A DNA stretch of 25,068 bases, taken from positions 1-25,068 of the forward strand of contig JAGXNU010000005.1 of NCBI GenBank assembly GCA_019894815.1. Reading direction: 5' to 3'. The position numbers and the translations under genes are program-made. Source of the stretch: Promethearchaeota archaeon (GTDB taxonomy: Archaea > Asgardarchaeota > Lokiarchaeia > Sigyniarchaeales > SOKP01). How positions within the stretch are numbered: position 1 is the stretch's first letter; each line of letters begins with the position of its first letter. Below the pieces are notes generated by a model. That model made no database searches. It had not been told where the DNA came from and saw nothing but the letters and a program-made list of their open reading frames with translations. Positions 22,537 to 25,068 of this stretch are shown in pieces.

Positions 22537-22550
22537 ATTATTTTGTTTCT

Positions 22551-22853
22551 TCATTTTAACTTTTTCTTAGGCGGTTCTATATGCTCCAGAGTTGATAAGT
22601 GACTCAATGAATAATCATGAAATCCGTCACGACCAGGAGACCTAATACCTTCGGCATGGACATATTGCCCAATTCGCGGTAAAAATCCGTAAGTATTAAT
22701 CTTGGATGAAGAAACTAAAACCGAATATAAATCTGCACCTACTTGAACTGATAATACCATGTAGCCATAAGTATAATTCCGAGAAATCCGTTTTTCTCCT
22801 TGGTTATTAGCTGCCATTATACGCCCTTCAATACTGATTCTTCCCTGGCTCAT
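22551..22853 (-). CDS. Small OB-fold-like protein, function unknown
   Basis: 100 residues with a beta-rich layout: RISIEGRIMAANN, TYGYMVLSVQVGADLYSVLV, then GQYVHAEGIRSPGRDGFHDY, and a short basic tail PPKKKLK. Alternating strands with a Gly-x-Val turn before the fourth strand suggest an OB fold, as in nucleic-acid-binding single-domain proteins. I cannot name a family. ATG at 22853 follows a TATA-like box (22878-22887) by about 29 bases, giving a leaderless transcript. Nucleic-acid binding is plausible but unproven. Confidence 0.5.
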   Translation of the reverse strand: MSQGRISIEGRIMAANNQGEKRISRNYTYGYMVLSVQVGADLYSVLVSSSKINTYGFLPRIGQYVHAEGIRSPGRDGFHDYSLSHLSTLEHIEPPKKKLK

Positions 22854-22877
22854 TTTGGGTACACTCTCAATTACTTA

Positions 22878-22887
22878 GTTTATAATT
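22878..22887 (-). promoter_or_regulatory. TATA box of the OB-fold-like gene
   Basis: On the minus strand this reads AATTATAAAC, centred about 29 bases upstream of the ATG at 22853, suitable for a leaderless transcript. Confidence 0.4.
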
Positions 22888-22904
22888 ATTGGAATAATAA
22901 TAAA

Positions 22905-23288
22905 TTAATATGTTGGCCCCATTAACGTTAATAGGGTGACAAAAAAACTTATTATTGCAAAACCAAATATGAGCCAACAAGCAAGACCAATGATACCTAA
23001 TACTAGTCCAAATTGAGCATATGAAGGATTATCATCTTTATCTTTCCCTTTTATACCAAAAACAATACCAAGTATCGAACCAATAATTGGGAATATGATG
23101 AACCCTAATATCGCAAATACTAACGCTTCTATTCCATAGGTGTTACTTTCAGATTGTTGAGATGTATTATATATGATTGGAGGGGGGCTAGTAGTGGGTT
23201 GAGATCCATCATTTAATTTATATCCGCATTTTGGACATACTTGCCAATTTGGTTCAGTTTGAGTTCCACATCCGGGACAAAAAGTCAT
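22905..23288 (-). CDS. Zinc-ribbon plus DUF4190-type two-helix membrane protein
   Basis: 127 residues. The N-terminal zinc ribbon has C4-x2-C7 and C18-x2-C21 (FCPGCG, VCPKCG). A Ser/Pro/Thr linker follows, then two transmembrane helices with the DUF4190 pattern: ALVFAILGFIIFPIIGSILG, then the charged FGIKGKDKDD turn, and a second helix FGLVLGIIGLACWLIFGFAI. Such proteins are widespread and uncharacterised; the ribbon is probably cytoplasmic. ATG at 23288 sits 26-30 bases after a strong TATA box (23312-23321), so the transcript is likely leaderless. Confidence 0.85.
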   Translation of the reverse strand: MTFCPGCGTQTEPNWQVCPKCGYKLNDGSQPTTSPPPIIYNTSQQSESNTYGIEALVFAILGFIIFPIIGSILGIVFGIKGKDKDDNPSYAQFGLVLGIIGLACWLIFGFAIISFFVTLLTLMGPTY

Positions 23289-23311
23289 GTATTAATAATG
23301 ATTTCGAAATC

Positions 23312-23321
23312 TTATATATTT
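23312..23321 (-). promoter_or_regulatory. TATA box of the zinc-ribbon/DUF4190 gene
   Basis: The minus strand reads AAATATATAA, centred about 28 bases before the ATG at 23288. This is the clearest TATA element in the window and predicts a transcript starting at the start codon. Confidence 0.6.
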
Positions 23322-23383
23322 TATTCCAATTAGAAAGAATATGGGAGAAATTATATTCAGAATTTTTGCTCAGATTTTAGTCC

Positions 23384-23893
23384 TCATTCTTCTGGTAATG
23401 GTTCTGAAAATGGTAACTCCTTGATTTCTAAAATGTTTCCAGTAGCTTTAATTAATTTATGAAATTCAGATCCTGGAATTTGCATGGTCTCGGAATTAAT
23501 ATTTGGGTGACAACAAATTTCATCTGCATTCCATACTTCTTTATCTATAATGAATATTGTCCTGTTTTCGATATCATTTACCAACCCTATTGGTGATACT
23601 GCTCCAGGAGTAATTCCTAGTACTTCTAAAAGGTCTTCAGGTTCTGCAAAGCGTATTTTTGGGGCACCTACCATGCGACGGAAATCATTTAAATCTAACT
23701 TCTTATCATGAGGTATCGTAACCAAATAAAATTGCTCTGTTTTTTTATTCTTAAGGAACAAATTCTTACAATGTGTCCCCTCAATGTGTCCACAATGAAT
23801 TTTAGCTTCTGGTACAGTAAAAACGGCAGGATGTCGATGTAAAATATAATGAATATTATGGACAGACAGCCAATTTTTTAGCGATTCCTTCAT
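23384..23893 (-). CDS. YbaK/ProX-family aminoacyl-tRNA deacylase
   Basis: 169 residues matching the ProX/PrdX branch of the YbaK superfamily: HRHPAVFTVPEA near the N-terminus, GTHCKNLFLKNKK, YLVTIPHDKKLDL, the conserved GAPKIRFAEPEDLLEVLGI segment, then GAVSPIGLVND and the late HPNINSETM motif. Stand-alone proteins of this type hydrolyse mischarged tRNAs, typically alanyl-tRNA(Pro), and so protect translation fidelity. The usual catalytic Lys (in FLKNKK) and GxxxP loop are present, so activity is expected. It is monocistronic: the neighbours on both sides face away or lie at least 95 bases off. Confidence 0.92.
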   Translation of the reverse strand: MKESLKNWLSVHNIHYILHRHPAVFTVPEAKIHCGHIEGTHCKNLFLKNKKTEQFYLVTIPHDKKLDLNDFRRMVGAPKIRFAEPEDLLEVLGITPGAVSPIGLVNDIENRTIFIIDKEVWNADEICCHPNINSETMQIPGSEFHKLIKATGNILEIKELPFSEPLPEE

Positions 23894-24025
23894 GATGGTT
23901 CAACTTAGTAAAGATAAAATAAATTAAAAAATTGGTGATAAATTAAAAAAAAAATTAGCTTGAAAGGGGGGAAGTGGCTATGCATGCTACGTATCTACAA
24001 TAGTCTAATATTAGTCCAAAGGTTT

Positions 24026-24048
24026 GTTCAAAGTATTTTTTTTTGAAC
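24026..24048. repeat. Short inverted repeat upstream of the MBL-fold gene
   Basis: GTTCAAA (24026-24032) and TTTGAAC (24042-24048) form a perfect 7-bp dyad around a T-rich 9-base centre, 50-80 bases before the MBL-fold gene. It could be an operator or a weak hairpin; no other support. Confidence 0.3.
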
Positions 24049-24106
24049 TAATAATATTATTGGGATCTTACTAAATTCAAAAAAAACCGATTAGTTAGTG
24101 AAAAAA

Positions 24107-24817
24107 ATGCAAATATCAGATCAATATTATGATGAAACAATGGAGGAAAATTTTAGTGTGAGTATCCTTTTTAATGAAGGAGAGGCTCTCGAAGGGTATA
24201 TTTCCTCCTATGGATTTGCCGCCTTGATTTATAATATTAAATCAGAGGATTATATTTTATTTGATACTGGAAACGATGCTAATATCCTCATTCATAATTT
24301 AAAAGAAGCTGGTGTAAATGCTTCTGATATCAAAAAAATTGTCATATCACATGACCATCAAGAACATTCTGGGGGTTTAAATGGAATTTATAACAAAAAT
24401 CCGAATATAGAAATTTATGTCCCCATTGAAAATCAAGTTAAATTTAACAGAAAATATCCTTTAGCGCAAGTTTATGGAGTAGAGGGAGTTCTAGAAATTG
24501 AAGGAAACATGTATATTTCAGGTCAGTTGGGAAATTATTTAAAAGAACAATCGATGCTATTAAAAACTGAATATGGAAAGAGAATTCTACTCGTGGGATG
24601 TTGTCATCCGGGATTATACGATATTTTTAATGCTTTTAACTGTACTGGAAAAATTAAGGCTATTATTGGGGGATTACATGATGCAAGAAGCTTTACATGT
24701 CTAGAATCCGTAGACTTTATTGGAGCTTGTCATTGTACTAGAAATAAGGATATTTTGGAAATTCGGTATCCAGAAAAGTTCCACAAGATTAAAGTTGGAG
24801 AAAACTTCCTTTTTTAA
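24107..24817 (+). CDS. MBL-fold metallo-hydrolase, DHPPA-synthase-like
   Basis: 236 residues from ATG 24107; a GTG at 24098 could add three residues. The fold resembles the 7,8-dihydropterin-6-methyl-4-aminobenzene-phosphate synthase-like branch of metallo-beta-lactamases: FDTGND, then ISHDHQEHSGGL, LVGCCHPGL, IGGLHD and GACHCT. The metal motif reads H-D-H-Q-E-H rather than the standard HxHxDH, so one Asp ligand is Glu. In this branch members take part in methanopterin synthesis or act on unknown phosphodiesters/thiols; the substrate is not evident here. A T-rich tract just after the stop is a probable terminator. Confidence 0.8.
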   Translation: MQISDQYYDETMEENFSVSILFNEGEALEGYISSYGFAALIYNIKSEDYILFDTGNDANILIHNLKEAGVNASDIKKIVISHDHQEHSGGLNGIYNKNPNIEIYVPIENQVKFNRKYPLAQVYGVEGVLEIEGNMYISGQLGNYLKEQSMLLKTEYGKRILLVGCCHPGLYDIFNAFNCTGKIKAIIGGLHDARSFTCLESVDFIGACHCTRNKDILEIRYPEKFHKIKVGENFLF

Positions 24818-24829
24818 TTTTCTTTTTTT
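24818..24829 (+). terminator. T-rich transcription terminator
   Basis: TTTTCTTTTTTT directly follows the stop codon of the MBL-fold gene. Archaeal RNA polymerase commonly terminates at such oligo-T tracts without a hairpin. Confidence 0.4.
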
Positions 24830-25068
24830 ACACATCCGTACACATTTATATTATAATAGGATGTCAAATTAAATCCTTAAGATTTGTAATTTAAATTTTA
24901 AACTGAGAATAATTCATTATGATTATATGAATATATTCTTAATTTTTGATGGTAATTAATTTCAGACGTTTTTAATTGATAAACATCATTTCAATATACA
25001 CACATAAATACACAACATTTAAATATTATCAAAACTATTTTTTAATTAGAATACACAAACATATAAAA
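24830..25068. other. AT-rich intergenic region with recurring TACACA motif
   Basis: No open frame is recognised. The hexamer TACACA recurs at about 24829, 24839, 24997, 25009 and 25052, the last three as ATACACA. The window ends in CATATAAAA, which looks like a TATA box for a plus-strand gene beyond the edge. Confidence 0.4.

Noticed and set aside
23936..24020. Possible structured RNA (G-rich run then dyads) upstream of the MBL-fold gene
   Set aside because: I could not build a tRNA cloverleaf, a riboswitch core or C/D-box motifs from it; only short dyads are visible.

Overview
This is an AT-rich archaeal window. Closely spaced genes on both strands, TATA-like boxes about 25-30 bases before several start codons (leaderless transcripts) and classical HdrABC/MvhD genes point to Archaea. 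A longin-like protein of the kind common in Asgard genomes, together with membrane-anchored remnants and two Lrp-type regulators, makes an Asgard lineage (perhaps Lokiarchaeia) my best guess. That placement is inference; there is no rRNA or other phylogenetic marker here.

Layout. (1) 1-4154, minus strand: an oxygen/NO-detoxification group. It holds the N-terminal part of a flavodiiron protein (cut by the window edge), a 44-residue rubredoxin, a D-aminoacylase-like amidohydrolase, a rubredoxin-like protein that has lost one metal-binding cysteine, and an FAD/NAD(P)H oxidoreductase with a rubredoxin fused to its C-terminus. (2) 4251-5180, plus strand: a 5'-truncated remnant of an alkyl-sulfatase-type metallo-beta-lactamase protein. 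(3) 14939 down to 5057, minus strand: the centrepiece, a run of twelve genes. In transcription order these are tusA, dsrE-like, dsrF-like, dsrH-like, dsrE2-like, hdrC, hdrB, hdrA, mvhD, a hydrogenase-small-subunit-like gene with no large subunit, a giant FrhB-GltD-winged-helix fusion, and a second tusA.

Working model for region 3: TusA and the DsrE proteins carry protein-bound persulfide sulfur. HdrABC/MvhD with the FrhB/GltD flavoprotein forms a soluble flavin-based electron-transfer (possibly bifurcating) machine that oxidises or reduces that sulfur or a disulfide. The operon is divergent from an Lrp/AsnC-type regulator (15182-15670). Their shared intergenic region carries a 7-bp-arm inverted repeat that is a good operator candidate.

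(4) 15671-16738 is a gene graveyard: a second, diverged copy of the 3' end of the Lrp gene, an orphan membrane-anchor tail, a frameshifted small cysteine-containing ORF, and a 5'-truncated YdjM/DUF4184-like membrane protein. (5) 16880-20661 holds redox and regulatory genes: a ferredoxin-domain protein, an HTH_10 regulator, an iron-sulfur flavoprotein, a glutaredoxin-like protein, a two-helix membrane protein and a second Lrp-type regulator with a cysteine-rich tail. (6) 20824-24817 holds small and accessory genes: a 34-residue membrane microprotein, the longin-like protein, a degenerate receiver protein, a possible OB-fold protein, a zinc-ribbon/DUF4190 membrane protein, a ProX-type tRNA deacylase and an MBL-fold protein. 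No tRNA, rRNA, CRISPR array or transposase was seen.
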